DNA from: Acidobacteriaceae bacterium
GTDB taxonomy: Bacteria > Acidobacteriota > Terriglobia > Terriglobales > Acidobacteriaceae
Assembly (NCBI GenBank): GCA_003168355.1
Contig: PMSQ01000090.1
Span: 16,731-53,146, forward strand
DNA: 36,416 nt
Reading direction: 5' to 3'
Shown: piece after piece, positions 25,908 through 34,086 of the stretch
How positions within the stretch are numbered: the first letter of the stretch is position 1
How the letters are laid out: every line of letters begins with the position of its first letter
Program-made: the position numbers and the translations under genes
Notes under the pieces: generated by a model
Databases searched by the model: none
The model's input: the letters and a program-made list of their open reading frames with translations, nothing else
Told to the model about the DNA's origin: nothing

Positions 25908-27470
25908 TCAATGCTCTTCTTGCTGCGAGGTCTCGATAAGGCCGATCGCGACCTGGTTGGCGGCGTCCTGATCGTGGATCCCTTCCAACTGCCACGCTCT
26001 GCGCGTCCAAATTGCCCACAGAAGTCCCACGCCATAAACCACCGCTCCCACCAGAAGCTGAATCGTCAGTTGGAAATAGTTATGCGCTGCGAACCAATGG
26101 CGCATGAGCAAAAGAACGGCAACCAGCGGCCCGCAGAGCATCACAGGCAGAAGAAATGCCTGGCGCAGGTAAATGCCGATGCGCAGATTCAACACGCGGC
26201 AGAGGTGCCGAGGGATGAAGAACAGACTCGTACAGGCCAGCGGAATCGCGGTGCCCACCGCATCCCCGAGAATGCCGAACCGTCTTACCAGCAAAATGCT
26301 CAGGAAAAGATTCGCACACCCTTCCATCAGCGTCACGACCGCCAGAGTTTTGTGCTTTGCCATCCCGTACAGAATTCGGGAGGAAGCGCCCTGCGCTAAC
26401 ATCACGGTGGATGGGATCAACAGAACCAGCAAGACAGGGTAGCTCATAGCCACATACCGGGCTCCTACCCAGGCCTCGATCACCGATTTGCCCAGAATGA
26501 TGAGGATAGCCGCCATGGGAAGGATGATCAAGGCGCATGCACGGTTTCCGGCGACAAAGATCTTTCTCAGCCCTGCCAAATCCCCGGTGGCATCAGACTG
26601 GCTCGACATGGGCACGAACACCTGTGCCAGGCCACCGACAACCTCTCCGGCATAGTCCACCAATCTTGATCCAATGGTGAAGTAAGTGATTGCGGCGGAG
26701 GACACAAACGTGCCGATAACGATTGCATCCGTCCGAAAACGCAGGCGAACGGCCACGATGAGAATGAAGGTCGTGCTGCTGTAGGTGGCAATGCGTCGCA
26801 GGCTCTCGCGATTGAAGTTCTTGATACCGAGACGGAGGGGGAGAATATAGAGGACCGCGGTGGCATTGACCAGCCCGGAAATCAGAGGCATCGACACGGT
26901 GATCAGCGCAACCGCGAGAAGGCCATGCCCGCGCCGGACAGCCATCACAATCAAAACCGCACGCAACACGGTTGCGCCAATGCTGGTGAAGTTCAACAGG
27001 TAGAATCGCTGCAAGCCCTCGAGGACACCGCCAAATACTCCTATGGGAAAGCCGAGAGACACGGCTGAACCGACAATCAAGAAAAGCCATCGCGCCGTAT
27101 ACAGGAACTGTGGCGATATGCGAAAGATCGAGTCGACGTAGAAACTGCCGGCCAGAGTAACGAGGATCGCGAGGGCGCCGATTCCGCTGTAGGTGAACAA
27201 TGCCGTGCTGATGAGGCGGTTCAACTCCTCCTGATTATGAGTAGCCGAATAGGTGGCAACATAACGCACGATAGACGAACGAATTCCCAGATCGAACAGT
27301 CCGTAATAACCGGTGACGGAGAAGACCAGGAACCACAAACCGAAAGCATCGTCTCCCAGGTGGTGAATGATGTAGGGCGAAATAAAGATTCCGACGAGGA
27401 TGTTGACGCCAAGGGCAAACCAGCTTGAGCCAACATTCTTGAAAATCGCGATTTTATCCAGCCTCTTCAT
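25908..27470 (-). CDS. Wzx-like polysaccharide flippase
   Basis: This is a polytopic inner-membrane protein of the MVF/MATE-like oligosaccharide flippase superfamily, expected to move undecaprenyl-linked repeat units to the periplasmic face. The 520 residues contain about 12-14 hydrophobic helices. The opening KNVGSSWFALGVNILVGIFI and the segment HHLGDDAFGLWFLVFSVTGYYGLFDLGI, with its Gly-Leu-Asp-x-Gly turn, are typical. Mid-protein loops are Arg-rich and cytoplasmic. The start codon overlaps the stop of the GT2 gene as ATGA (27467-27470), so the two are translationally coupled. With the ligase/polymerase-like gene and the chain-length factor at the other end of the window, this completes a Wzx/Wzy-type assembly set. 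Confidence 0.86.
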   Translation of the reverse strand: MKRLDKIAIFKNVGSSWFALGVNILVGIFISPYIIHHLGDDAFGLWFLVFSVTGYYGLFDLGIRSSIVRYVATYSATHNQEELNRLISTALFTYSGIGALAILVTLAGSFYVDSIFRISPQFLYTARWLFLIVGSAVSLGFPIGVFGGVLEGLQRFYLLNFTSIGATVLRAVLIVMAVRRGHGLLAVALITVSMPLISGLVNATAVLYILPLRLGIKNFNRESLRRIATYSSTTFILIVAVRLRFRTDAIVIGTFVSSAAITYFTIGSRLVDYAGEVVGGLAQVFVPMSSQSDATGDLAGLRKIFVAGNRACALIILPMAAILIILGKSVIEAWVGARYVAMSYPVLLVLLIPSTVMLAQGASSRILYGMAKHKTLAVVTLMEGCANLFLSILLVRRFGILGDAVGTAIPLACTSLFFIPRHLCRVLNLRIGIYLRQAFLLPVMLCGPLVAVLLLMRHWFAAHNYFQLTIQLLVGAVVYGVGLLWAIWTRRAWQLEGIHDQDAANQVAIGLIETSQQEEH

Positions 27471-28456
27471 TTGGGCGATTGCCGGGACTTTCGTCGGTGC
27501 AAGAAGCGCGCCCCCAGGACCGTCAAACGTGGTGCGAGGCGCAGGCCAATCAGAAGGGCACGAAGTTTCGTGGTCGGCACAAGAGCGTTGGCGCGGCTCA
27601 GGGATTCGCAGGCTTTTTCCCGCTCTCCTGCCAGCACGAACGCCTTACCTTCAATAAAGGCAAGCTCCGCCTCTATGATTCGCAGTCTCTGTGCGAGCAA
27701 GGCGCGGGTGCGGGAGCTCAGATCGAGATCCTGATCCAGTTTTCTGAGCGTTCTGCCTTCGCCGGCCAGCAAGCTTGCCGGAGCCGACCCTTGGCTATCA
27801 GGGCGCACGTTGCGGCGCAGAAGCACTTGCCGCTGATATGCCATCCTGCCGCCGGCGTAGACGACACGCAACCACAGATCATGATCTTCGGAGTGGCGAA
27901 TCGTTTCGTCAAAAAGACCCGCCTCTGTCACTTTTTGCCGCCGCACGATGGTTCCTGAGGTGACGGGCTGCGTTTGCGAAATCAGAAGGCTCTCGAAAGT
28001 TACCGGTCCGGTCGAGGGGCAAAGTTGCATGAAAGTTTTGCCCGCGGTGTTTATGTCGCCCTCAAGGGCGGCGTCGCAAAACACCATGTCCAGAGCAGGG
28101 TCACTGTGCAGGAATTTCATCTGCTCTGCGAGGTAGTGCGGCAGCCAGGCGTCATCGCTATCCAGAAAGGCGAGGAATTCTCCCTGTGCATGCTGAATGC
28201 CAAGATTGCGAGCCGCACTGGGACCGAGATTTTCCTGCGTCAGGTAGGTGATGCGAGAAACGTAGGGCCGAATGGCCTGCTCCAGCCGCGCGGTATCGGA
28301 CGATCCATCGTTGACAAGAATCACTTCATAATCGGTGAAGATCTGCGCGAACACAGAACCCAGTGCCACTCCGATGTGGCCAGCCGTGTTGTAAGCGGGG
28401 ATGATTACACTCACTGCAGGCAATCCAGGCCTCTGTGCGTTATCGTTGAGAATCAA
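27467..28456 (-). CDS. GT2 family glycosyltransferase
   Basis: This is a soluble or membrane-associated GT-A glycosyltransferase of family 2. The catalytic domain opens AVSVIIPAYNTAGHIGVALG, then VNDGSSD at the donor site and FLDSDDAWLP as the D-x-D metal site. GTIVRRQKVTEAGLFDE and EDHDLWLRVV, at the acceptor/base region, follow. The C-terminal 90 residues are helical and Arg/Leu-rich. The start is uncertain. The frame opens with TTG at 28456 without a visible ribosome-binding site, and the GTG inside AVSVI is an alternative behind agagg. The sulfotransferase ends 28 bases upstream and the flippase start overlaps its stop, placing it inside the sulfation/flippase operon. Confidence 0.85.
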   Translation of the reverse strand: MILNDNAQRPGLPAVSVIIPAYNTAGHIGVALGSVFAQIFTDYEVILVNDGSSDTARLEQAIRPYVSRITYLTQENLGPSAARNLGIQHAQGEFLAFLDSDDAWLPHYLAEQMKFLHSDPALDMVFCDAALEGDINTAGKTFMQLCPSTGPVTFESLLISQTQPVTSGTIVRRQKVTEAGLFDETIRHSEDHDLWLRVVYAGGRMAYQRQVLLRRNVRPDSQGSAPASLLAGEGRTLRKLDQDLDLSSRTRALLAQRLRIIEAELAFIEGKAFVLAGEREKACESLSRANALVPTTKLRALLIGLRLAPRLTVLGARFLHRRKSRQSPK

Positions 28457-28484
28457 GGGAGAAGGAAAGCCAGACGGATTTTCA

Positions 28485-29327
28485 TCACAGGGCTGAATGC
28501 GCTTGGCCGCCCTCGCTAGTCACCAGCGCATACCCGAGCGTCGACATCAGATCTCCCCAGGTCGACTCAATCTTCGATACCAAGGCTGGCGCTAGATCCG
28601 ATTGCCATTGGCCGCTCACTGCCGGGCCCACGAAGGGGATGTCCTTGCGATGTTTTTTCGTCGCGACCCAGTGGTCCGATTGGGTCCGTTCCATCTCTCG
28701 CATCCGCTCTGGCGAACTGGCTTCGATGGCTTGCTTCAACCGCTCCGGTGTGGGTTCGAGGCCCAGAAAAGCTGCGATTCGCTTTAGTTCCCGTTCGGTG
28801 TCGCTCTTCATGTCTTCATAACGCAGAAGCAGGAAGCCGTTATGGTTCTGGCGAGTGTAAACCCAGCTCGCCACGTTCTCACCCCAACTGCCCCAGCCGG
28901 CCGAGATCAGCCTGCCATTTACAAAATCGTCCACGTAGTCGGCGAGCGGATAATCGTCCGTAAGCTGCCGGTATTTTCTCTGAAAGTTGTAATAGGATAG
29001 CACCAAATCGCGAGGGTCGCGCACAATGTAGAGCACACGCCGGCAACGCGGATCAAAGTACGTATGACTCTTAATGATGCGTGGCCGGGGCGTATTTTTC
29101 AGCGCACGATTGGACTGCGAAGATGTATCCGGGATCAGGCGCTCAATGTTCGTGAAAGCTACACTTTCTGACGGGAAAACCAGGTTTGCGATGAGGAACC
29201 GAGTCCAGGTATTGCCGGAACGCGGATACGAAACCACAAAAGTGTCATCCGGATATACCGCCAAATTGCGGTCCGCAACGTCGATCCCTAATAGGTATTT
29301 GAAAACAACTTTAATTCCGTAAATCAT
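28485..29327 (-). CDS. PAPS-dependent sulfotransferase
   Basis: The enzyme transfers sulfate from PAPS to a hydroxyl or amine and releases 3',5'-PAP. All core Sulfotransfer_1 motifs are present: the 5'-phosphosulfate loop SYPRSGNTWTRF (33-44), the probable catalytic KSH (86-88), and the 3'-phosphate site YIVRDPRDLVLSYYNF (100-115). A C-terminal KKHRKDIPFVGPA segment resembles the PAPS adenine/phosphate lid. The 280 residues have no signal peptide, so it works in the cytoplasm where PAPS is made. The acceptor is inferred to be the growing lipid-linked sugar, because GT2 and flippase genes follow directly and PAPS synthesis genes lie just upstream. A small-molecule acceptor cannot be excluded. 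The ATG overlaps the end of the pyruvyltransferase remnant by 17 bases. Confidence 0.88.
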   Translation of the reverse strand: MIYGIKVVFKYLLGIDVADRNLAVYPDDTFVVSYPRSGNTWTRFLIANLVFPSESVAFTNIERLIPDTSSQSNRALKNTPRPRIIKSHTYFDPRCRRVLYIVRDPRDLVLSYYNFQRKYRQLTDDYPLADYVDDFVNGRLISAGWGSWGENVASWVYTRQNHNGFLLLRYEDMKSDTERELKRIAAFLGLEPTPERLKQAIEASSPERMREMERTQSDHWVATKKHRKDIPFVGPAVSGQWQSDLAPALVSKIESTWGDLMSTLGYALVTSEGGQAHSAL

Positions 29328-29511
29328 TGAGAGGAAGCTCCATCAAGTCTAGCACCGCCGGAAGGTGATGGAGTCTTTCCACTTCCTGCGGCTGCTCAGA
29401 CAGAACGGTCAGCCGGAATCCGCGTTTTTCCAACTGACGACGGAGACAGAACAACATCATCTCGTCGCCCAGATTCTTTTGTCCGTAATAGCCCATCAAT
29501 AAAGCATTCAT
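29311..29511 (-). pseudogene. N-terminal remnant of a polysaccharide pyruvyltransferase (CsaB-like)
   Basis: A 66-codon frame starts at the ATG that overlaps the cysQ stop (ATGA at 29508-29511). Its opening MNALLMGYYGQKNLGDE is the diagnostic first strand and loop of polysaccharide pyruvyltransferase-family proteins, which are normally 300 or more residues. The first Rossmann unit continues to about residue 40, and then the frame ends at 29311 after LPLNDLRN. The family's glycine-rich next motif and all of the catalytic domain are missing. The sulfotransferase start lies in another frame within its last 17 bases. This looks like a truncated gene whose remainder was lost, perhaps when the sulfotransferase arrived. 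A functional small protein is possible but less likely. Confidence 0.7.
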
Positions 29512-30317
29512 GGGGTGTTTTCGGCTAGGCGGAGGTATGGCTCTATCAAAGCGACCAGCTTCTCTTTCAGAAAAGGCCCGCTGGCCAGCAGGCCTGACAG
29601 AAGAGGATCGCGACGATTGGCGGTCAAATCGGTTTTCTCCAGCGTGCTGACAAAACCACCCGCACTCTGCACCAATGCCGCTCCTGCCACAACGTCCCAT
29701 TCGTTCTTGGGAGTGAGCGTGAAAGTGGCGTCCGCGAGCCCAGCGGAAACGAGTGCCAACTTGTAAGCGACGGAACCCATGGCCCGAATCTCGAACCGCT
29801 CATTTTCAAACGGCTTCCACTCGCCGCGTTTGACTTCGCTGCGGCTGGCGAGAACGAGCGCTCCATCCAGACTTGTGCGCTGGCTGGGACGCGCCGACAC
29901 GCCGTTGTAGAGCACGCCGTTGCCGATGGATCCGAGAAAAGTCTCCTTGGTGGCGGGGTTGTAAATTCCGCCAGCGACGGGCTTCCCGTTCTCCACGAAC
30001 CCAATCGAAACGCAGAACTCCGGAATGCCTTGCACAAATTCGCGGGTGCCGTCGAGAGGATCGACCACCCAAACGCGTGAGCGCTGCAGGCGGATGGGAT
30101 CGTCTACGCTCTCTTCGGAGAGCCAGCCTTCCCCTTCGCGCAGAAGTTCCCTGCGCAGAACGGCGTCGAGCGCGCGATCGGCCTCGGTTACGGGATCGTG
30201 TCCAGCTTTGTACTCCGTTTCAATTGCTCCCGGTGTGAAGCGGGCAAACACCGCGTGAGAGGCTTCCAGGGCGGCGTGAATGCGTTCCAGGATTTTTGCG
30301 TAGGATTTTGATTCCAT
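29508..30317 (-). CDS. cysQ: 3'(2'),5'-bisphosphate nucleotidase (PAP phosphatase)
   Basis: CysQ hydrolyses 3',5'-PAP, the inhibitory by-product of sulfotransferases, to AMP and phosphate. The inositol monophosphatase fold signatures are present: GHDPVTEADRALD, the acidic WLSEESVDD and the metal site DPLDGTREF near 86-94, with EFCVSIGFVENGKPVAG after it. The C-terminal EWDVVAGAALVQSAGG block is also there. The frame is open up to 30434, but that part overlaps the transporter gene upstream. The ATG at 30317, preceded by aagag, gives the normal length of 269 residues. The stop overlaps the remnant frame as ATGA. Sulfate activation, transport and sulfotransfer genes on both sides support CysQ over a plain inositol phosphatase. 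Confidence 0.86.
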   Translation of the reverse strand: MESKSYAKILERIHAALEASHAVFARFTPGAIETEYKAGHDPVTEADRALDAVLRRELLREGEGWLSEESVDDPIRLQRSRVWVVDPLDGTREFVQGIPEFCVSIGFVENGKPVAGGIYNPATKETFLGSIGNGVLYNGVSARPSQRTSLDGALVLASRSEVKRGEWKPFENERFEIRAMGSVAYKLALVSAGLADATFTLTPKNEWDVVAGAALVQSAGGFVSTLEKTDLTANRRDPLLSGLLASGPFLKEKLVALIEPYLRLAENTP

Positions 30318-30370
30318 GGTCACTCTTGATGTGTCCAGTTTGTTCCAAAGGCACTCACTGAGAACTGTTT

Positions 30371-31138
30371 TCAAGCCATGAGCATGCGCGCGCCGGTTGC
30401 CAGCAACACCGCGCAAAGAATACGTCTGAGCCACGGAACCGGTACGCGCGTGCTCAAGTAGGAGCCGAGCAACCCTCCCGGAACCGAGCCGATTAAAAGT
30501 GCCCCAACCAGGTGGATGTCAATATTGTGCATCCGAAAATGAAGAAGACTGGTTACGCCGGTAAGGATCAGGGCGTGGACGATGTCGGTGCCCACCATCA
30601 CTTTCGGCTGAAAGCTGTAAAACAGCAACAGCATCATCATGACGATGCTGCCCGAGCCGACCGAAGTGATGCCCACCAGGAATCCCGCCACCAAGCCAAT
30701 GAGCGACATCCAGGCGAACGATTTCGTCGTAGGGGGCCGGTCGGCGACGCGGTCCTCGATTTTTTTCTGGAAAAATAGGAAGGTCGGAATGCAAACCAGC
30801 AGCACTCCCACGGCAACAGTGATGAAGTGGTTGACGCCATTGCCATAGACGTTTCGCAGGTGAACCAGCAGACTCACGCCGAGATAGGAGCCGGGAGCGC
30901 TGCCGACTGCGAGCGCCACGACTACCTTGTGCCGAACCGTCCCCTTGCGCAGGTGGACGATGCTGGCGCCGATCTTGGTGAGAAAGTTGAAGAGCGCGTC
31001 TGAGCCTACGGCGCGCATGGGCGGCACGCCCAAACCGAAAATGAGGATCGGGAGCAGCAGAACGCCGCCCCCGACACCCGTCATTCCGATGAGGGTCCCG
31101 ACTCCAAAACCCACCAAGATCTTGATCAGCAGATCCAT
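30371..31138 (-). CDS. TauE/SafE (TSUP) family anion transporter
   Basis: This is an inner-membrane transporter of the TSUP family, whose members move sulfite, sulfonates or related small anions. Within 255 residues there are about eight hydrophobic helices in two repeats. Each repeat starts with a Gly-rich motif, LIGMTGVGGGVLLLPILIF near the N-terminus and FLVGITSVGSGSIVMMMLLL in the middle. Charged loops include HLRKGTVRHKVV. It starts 13 bases after the ATP sulfurylase/APS kinase stop and ends 53 bases before cysQ. Its position inside a sulfate-activation operon suggests sulfate uptake or sulfite/sulfate balance. The direction and exact substrate cannot be read from sequence. Confidence 0.85.
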   Translation of the reverse strand: MDLLIKILVGFGVGTLIGMTGVGGGVLLLPILIFGLGVPPMRAVGSDALFNFLTKIGASIVHLRKGTVRHKVVVALAVGSAPGSYLGVSLLVHLRNVYGNGVNHFITVAVGVLLVCIPTFLFFQKKIEDRVADRPPTTKSFAWMSLIGLVAGFLVGITSVGSGSIVMMMLLLFYSFQPKVMVGTDIVHALILTGVTSLLHFRMHNIDIHLVGALLIGSVPGGLLGSYLSTRVPVPWLRRILCAVLLATGARMLMA

Positions 31139-31151
31139 GAGTTACCGCGGC

Positions 31152-32897
31152 CTAGACCGACTCCGCAGCCGTTCCGATGAAGCCTTCCCGCTCCAAGTGC
31201 AGAATGATTTCCTGGGCTGCCTCTTCGGCGGATAAGTCCCCGGTGTTGATGGTGACTTCGGCGTCGGCCGGAGCTTCGTAAGGATCCGAGATGCCGGTAA
31301 ATTCCTTCAGAATTCCCGCGCGCGCTTTGGCATACAGGCCTTTGCGATCGCGTTGTTCGCAGACTTCCACAGTGGTGGCGATGTGCACCAGAATGAACCC
31401 TCCGTAGGGCTCAATCAGCTGCCGCACATGTTTGCGCGTCGCGTCATACGGCGCGATGGGCGCGCAAATAGCAATGCCGCCGTTCTTGGTGATTTCCGAT
31501 GCGACGTAGCCGATACGCCGGATGTTGATGTCGCGATGTTCTTTGGAGAATCCGAGTTCGGAAGACAGATTCTTCCGGACCAGATCGCCATCCAGTAGCG
31601 TGACCGGACGCCCACCCGTTTCCAGGAACTTAGTTAGCAGTACATTGGCGATGGTCGACTTACCGGAACCGGAAAGTCCGGTGAAGAAGACGGTCACGCC
31701 TTGTTTGTGACGGGGTGGGAAGCTGCGGCGCAATTCCGTCACCACTTCCGGATAGGTGAACCAGGCGGGGATGTCGCGGCCTTCGTTCAGACGCTGGCGA
31801 AGTTCAGTGCCGGAGATGTTCAGCACGCGATCGCCGTTCTTCACTTCATCGTCAGGAACGTATTTGTCCTGATCCTCGAGGTACACCATCATGTTGAAAG
31901 GGACCATGATGACGCCGATATCGGCTTCGTGTTTCTTGAAAACTTCCTGGGCTTCATAGGGACCGTAGAAGGGCTTGCCATTAGTGTCCTTGCCCGGACC
32001 CGCGTGATCGCGGCCCACGATGAAGTGAGTGCAGCCATGATTCTTGCGGATGAGCGCGTGCCAGATCGCTTCACGCGGTCCGCCCATACGCATGGCGAGC
32101 GGCAGCAAAGAAAGTTTGGCGGTCGATTGCGGGAACTTCGAGAGCAGCAGTTGATAACAACGCACGCGTGTGTAGTAATCCACGTCACCGGGCTTGGTCA
32201 TGCCCACCACGGGATGGATCAGCAAATTCGCTTCGACTTGCTTGGCGGCGCGGAATGCCAACTCGACGTGAGCGCGGTGCATAGGATTGCGAGTCTGGAA
32301 AGCGACCACGCGCCGCCAGCCCACGCGGGCAAATTCAGCGCGCACTTCGGCGGGAGTCAAACGCAGGTTACGGAAATCATAGTGGGACGGAATCTGGGTC
32401 CCTTCCAGCTTTCCGCCGACGTACCAGGGGTTTGCCTTGTTGATGGTGTAATCCGCGCCCGGATGAGCGGGGCTGGTGCTGGCGAAAACCGCCTGGGCCT
32501 CGGCCTTGCGGTCAGGCTGCCAGACTTCTTCCACGTTCAACACCGCCAACATAACGCCTTCAGGGTCGCGCAAGGCGATTTTGCTGGTGCCCGGAGTGAG
32601 CTTCTTGGCAAATTCCTCGGTTACATCCAGGGTGACGGGCATGGGCCAAAGCGTTCCGTCGGCTAACCGCATGTTGTGGCAAACACCTTCGTAATCGGCG
32701 CGCGTCATGAATCCCCGCAGCGGAGAAAACCCGCCGGTGAGCAGCAACTCGAGGTCACAAAGCTGGCGGCCGGTGAGGTCCCACGAGGGCCATTCTTTCG
32801 AATGGGACTTTAATTCGGCGATTCGCTCGGGTTGAGCGATGATTTGAATAAGTTCTCCGCCGTGCGGCGGGATGAGATGGCTGGTCGAAGCGGTCAA
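31152..32897 (-). CDS. sat: Bifunctional ATP sulfurylase / APS kinase (PAPS synthase)
   Basis: The protein makes PAPS from sulfate in two steps: ATP sulfurylase forms APS, and APS kinase phosphorylates it. The N-terminal PUA-like domain includes LLLTGGFSPLRGFM. The sulfurylase domain has QTRNPMHRAHVELAF near residue 200 and GRDHAGPGKD near 292. The C-terminal APS kinase has the P-loop GLSGSGKST near residue 405, then LLDGDLVRKNL, LGFSKEHRDINIRRIG and APYDATRKHVRQL. The 581 residues are typical of a fused enzyme. The start is TTG at 32897 behind a perfect AGGAGG eight bases upstream. Assimilation-only loci would usually carry reductase genes such as cysH. None is here, which favours PAPS use by the sulfotransferase. 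Confidence 0.93.
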   Translation of the reverse strand: MTASTSHLIPPHGGELIQIIAQPERIAELKSHSKEWPSWDLTGRQLCDLELLLTGGFSPLRGFMTRADYEGVCHNMRLADGTLWPMPVTLDVTEEFAKKLTPGTSKIALRDPEGVMLAVLNVEEVWQPDRKAEAQAVFASTSPAHPGADYTINKANPWYVGGKLEGTQIPSHYDFRNLRLTPAEVRAEFARVGWRRVVAFQTRNPMHRAHVELAFRAAKQVEANLLIHPVVGMTKPGDVDYYTRVRCYQLLLSKFPQSTAKLSLLPLAMRMGGPREAIWHALIRKNHGCTHFIVGRDHAGPGKDTNGKPFYGPYEAQEVFKKHEADIGVIMVPFNMMVYLEDQDKYVPDDEVKNGDRVLNISGTELRQRLNEGRDIPAWFTYPEVVTELRRSFPPRHKQGVTVFFTGLSGSGKSTIANVLLTKFLETGGRPVTLLDGDLVRKNLSSELGFSKEHRDINIRRIGYVASEITKNGGIAICAPIAPYDATRKHVRQLIEPYGGFILVHIATTVEVCEQRDRKGLYAKARAGILKEFTGISDPYEAPADAEVTINTGDLSAEEAAQEIILHLEREGFIGTAAESV

Positions 32898-33271
32898 GTG
32901 CTAGGCCTCCTGGAATTCTTGCGTTGTTTTGTCTATTACCTTTATTATCTTTGCCTGGATCGCTTCCCAGACTCTACCGGGGGGCGGAACCGATTGCAGG
33001 TTACCTAAGGGAGAGGAACAACCCCGAAGCTTTACCCAACAGACTACCACTTTTCTGCGATGGGAATAAAGCTCGATTGATGACTGCAAATAACTAAGAA
33101 ATGCAGCAATTAGCAGACCTTCCGCGCTATGCGCTACCCACGTAAGCAAATGAAACGAAGAGGTTTGTCGAGGGTGGTCTGCCTGCGAAGCTCCGGAGGG
33201 CCCAGAGGATGAAAACAATTGCGACAATGGGTAGAGCAATTCCACCCAGCTTAAGACTTGGCACCTGCGAT
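32898..33271. other. 374-base gap upstream of the PAPS synthase gene
   Basis: I see no convincing gene here. The strand in use is minus, and the gap should carry the leader, and possibly a promoter, of the sulfation operon. The only strong element is AGGAGG next to the TTG start. An A/T-rich stretch, aaagataataaaggtaatag, sits just upstream of it. An 8-base palindrome, ctccggag, lies near 33190-33197. I recognise no riboswitch consensus. Confidence 0.5.
32906..32911 (-). promoter_or_regulatory. sat: Ribosome-binding site that fixes the TTG start of sat
   Basis: AGGAGG on the minus strand lies eight bases before TTG at 32897. No ATG or GTG is placed as well, and an in-frame TAG at 32901-32903 excludes any start further upstream. 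Confidence 0.75.
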
Positions 33272-34036
33272 TTAGGTTCGCCGGCCCTGCTGCCAGTCGT
33301 TCAGTTTCCAATCATGGCCGCGGACACAGAGAGCGGCGGCATAGCCAAGGCCCCCTGGCACATCCTGAAGTAGCCAGCGTCCCGCTTCTGAGCCGTCGGG
33401 GCGCGTGGCCAGCAGCGCATTTTTCTCCCCAGCCTCCAGTGAGACGTCGAATTGGCTTAGGGGAAGCGATAGTCCGTCCCCGGTTGCTTTGATGTAGGCC
33501 TCTTTTCGCGTCCAGCAGCGGAAGAAGGAATCAGGTTTTTCCTCCGCGGGCACTGCGACAAGTTGCCCCTGCTCGTGTGTGGAAAAGAAGCGGCGGGCGA
33601 TGGCTTCCAAATCGAAATCGCGGCGAACTTGTTCCACATCGACACCGATCTCGCGCCCGCGAGTAAAAGCCAACAAGGCGATGTCTCCGGAATGGGAAAC
33701 GTTAAACGTGACATTGCTCTCCGCATGCTCCGGCCCCAGAGAAGGTTTTTCTTTTTTCGAATAGGAGAAGCGCAAGCCTTTTGGATCCGTTGCCAGATAG
33801 CTACCGAGGATTATCCGCAACAGGGCTCGCGCCGTAACAAAGCGCTGACGGTCCCGCGAAAAATGAAAACGGGAAGCGCGGGTCGATTCATCGGAGGAAA
33901 GAATTTGTTTCCAGCGGGATTCCTCCGCACCGATAGCCTCCAGATCGACTCGCCAAAGTTGCACTTCGTCTTCGGGTAGTGTGAGAGGCTCGTCGATCCG
34001 GAAGCCTGCGTCGATGATGTTCATGTTCTGGCTCAT
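33272..34036 (-). CDS. 4'-phosphopantetheinyl transferase (Sfp/AcpT superfamily)
   Basis: The enzyme transfers phosphopantetheine from CoA to a serine on a carrier protein and releases 3',5'-PAP. Family motifs are clear: FHFSRDRQRFVTARALLR early, FNVSHSGDIALLAF in the middle, the Mg-binding GVDVEQVRR near residue 129 and FFRCWTRKEAYIKATGDGL near 170-188. The size of 254 residues fits the Sfp-like group. Start may be 34036 or the ATG four codons later, and neither has a clear ribosome-binding site. No carrier protein, fatty acid or polyketide gene is in the window, so its partner is elsewhere. It is followed by a 374-base gap, so linkage to the sulfation operon is not certain. Confidence 0.88.
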   Translation of the reverse strand: MSQNMNIIDAGFRIDEPLTLPEDEVQLWRVDLEAIGAEESRWKQILSSDESTRASRFHFSRDRQRFVTARALLRIILGSYLATDPKGLRFSYSKKEKPSLGPEHAESNVTFNVSHSGDIALLAFTRGREIGVDVEQVRRDFDLEAIARRFFSTHEQGQLVAVPAEEKPDSFFRCWTRKEAYIKATGDGLSLPLSQFDVSLEAGEKNALLATRPDGSEAGRWLLQDVPGGLGYAAALCVRGHDWKLNDWQQGRRT

Positions 34037-34086
34037 GCGTCTGGTTCAGCCCGGCGTTCCCGCAACTCCGATTGTCAATTCGGCCA

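Noticed and set aside
28457-28487. Short ATGAAAATC frame between sulfotransferase and GT2 as a start for the GT2
   Set aside because: It meets a stop after ten codons and is out of frame with the glycosyltransferase.
31701-32666. Open frame of 321 codons on the plus strand
   Set aside because: It lies antisense to the ATP sulfurylase domain, whose motifs are intact. Long antisense frames are common in GC-rich genes, and the translation shows no domain.
32901-33311. Open frame of 136 codons on the minus strand just upstream of the PAPS synthase gene
   Set aside because: It shares the reading frame of sat and is only the open stretch before the TAG at 32901-32903. It overlaps the end of the phosphopantetheinyl transferase gene, has no ribosome-binding site and shows no recognisable motif.
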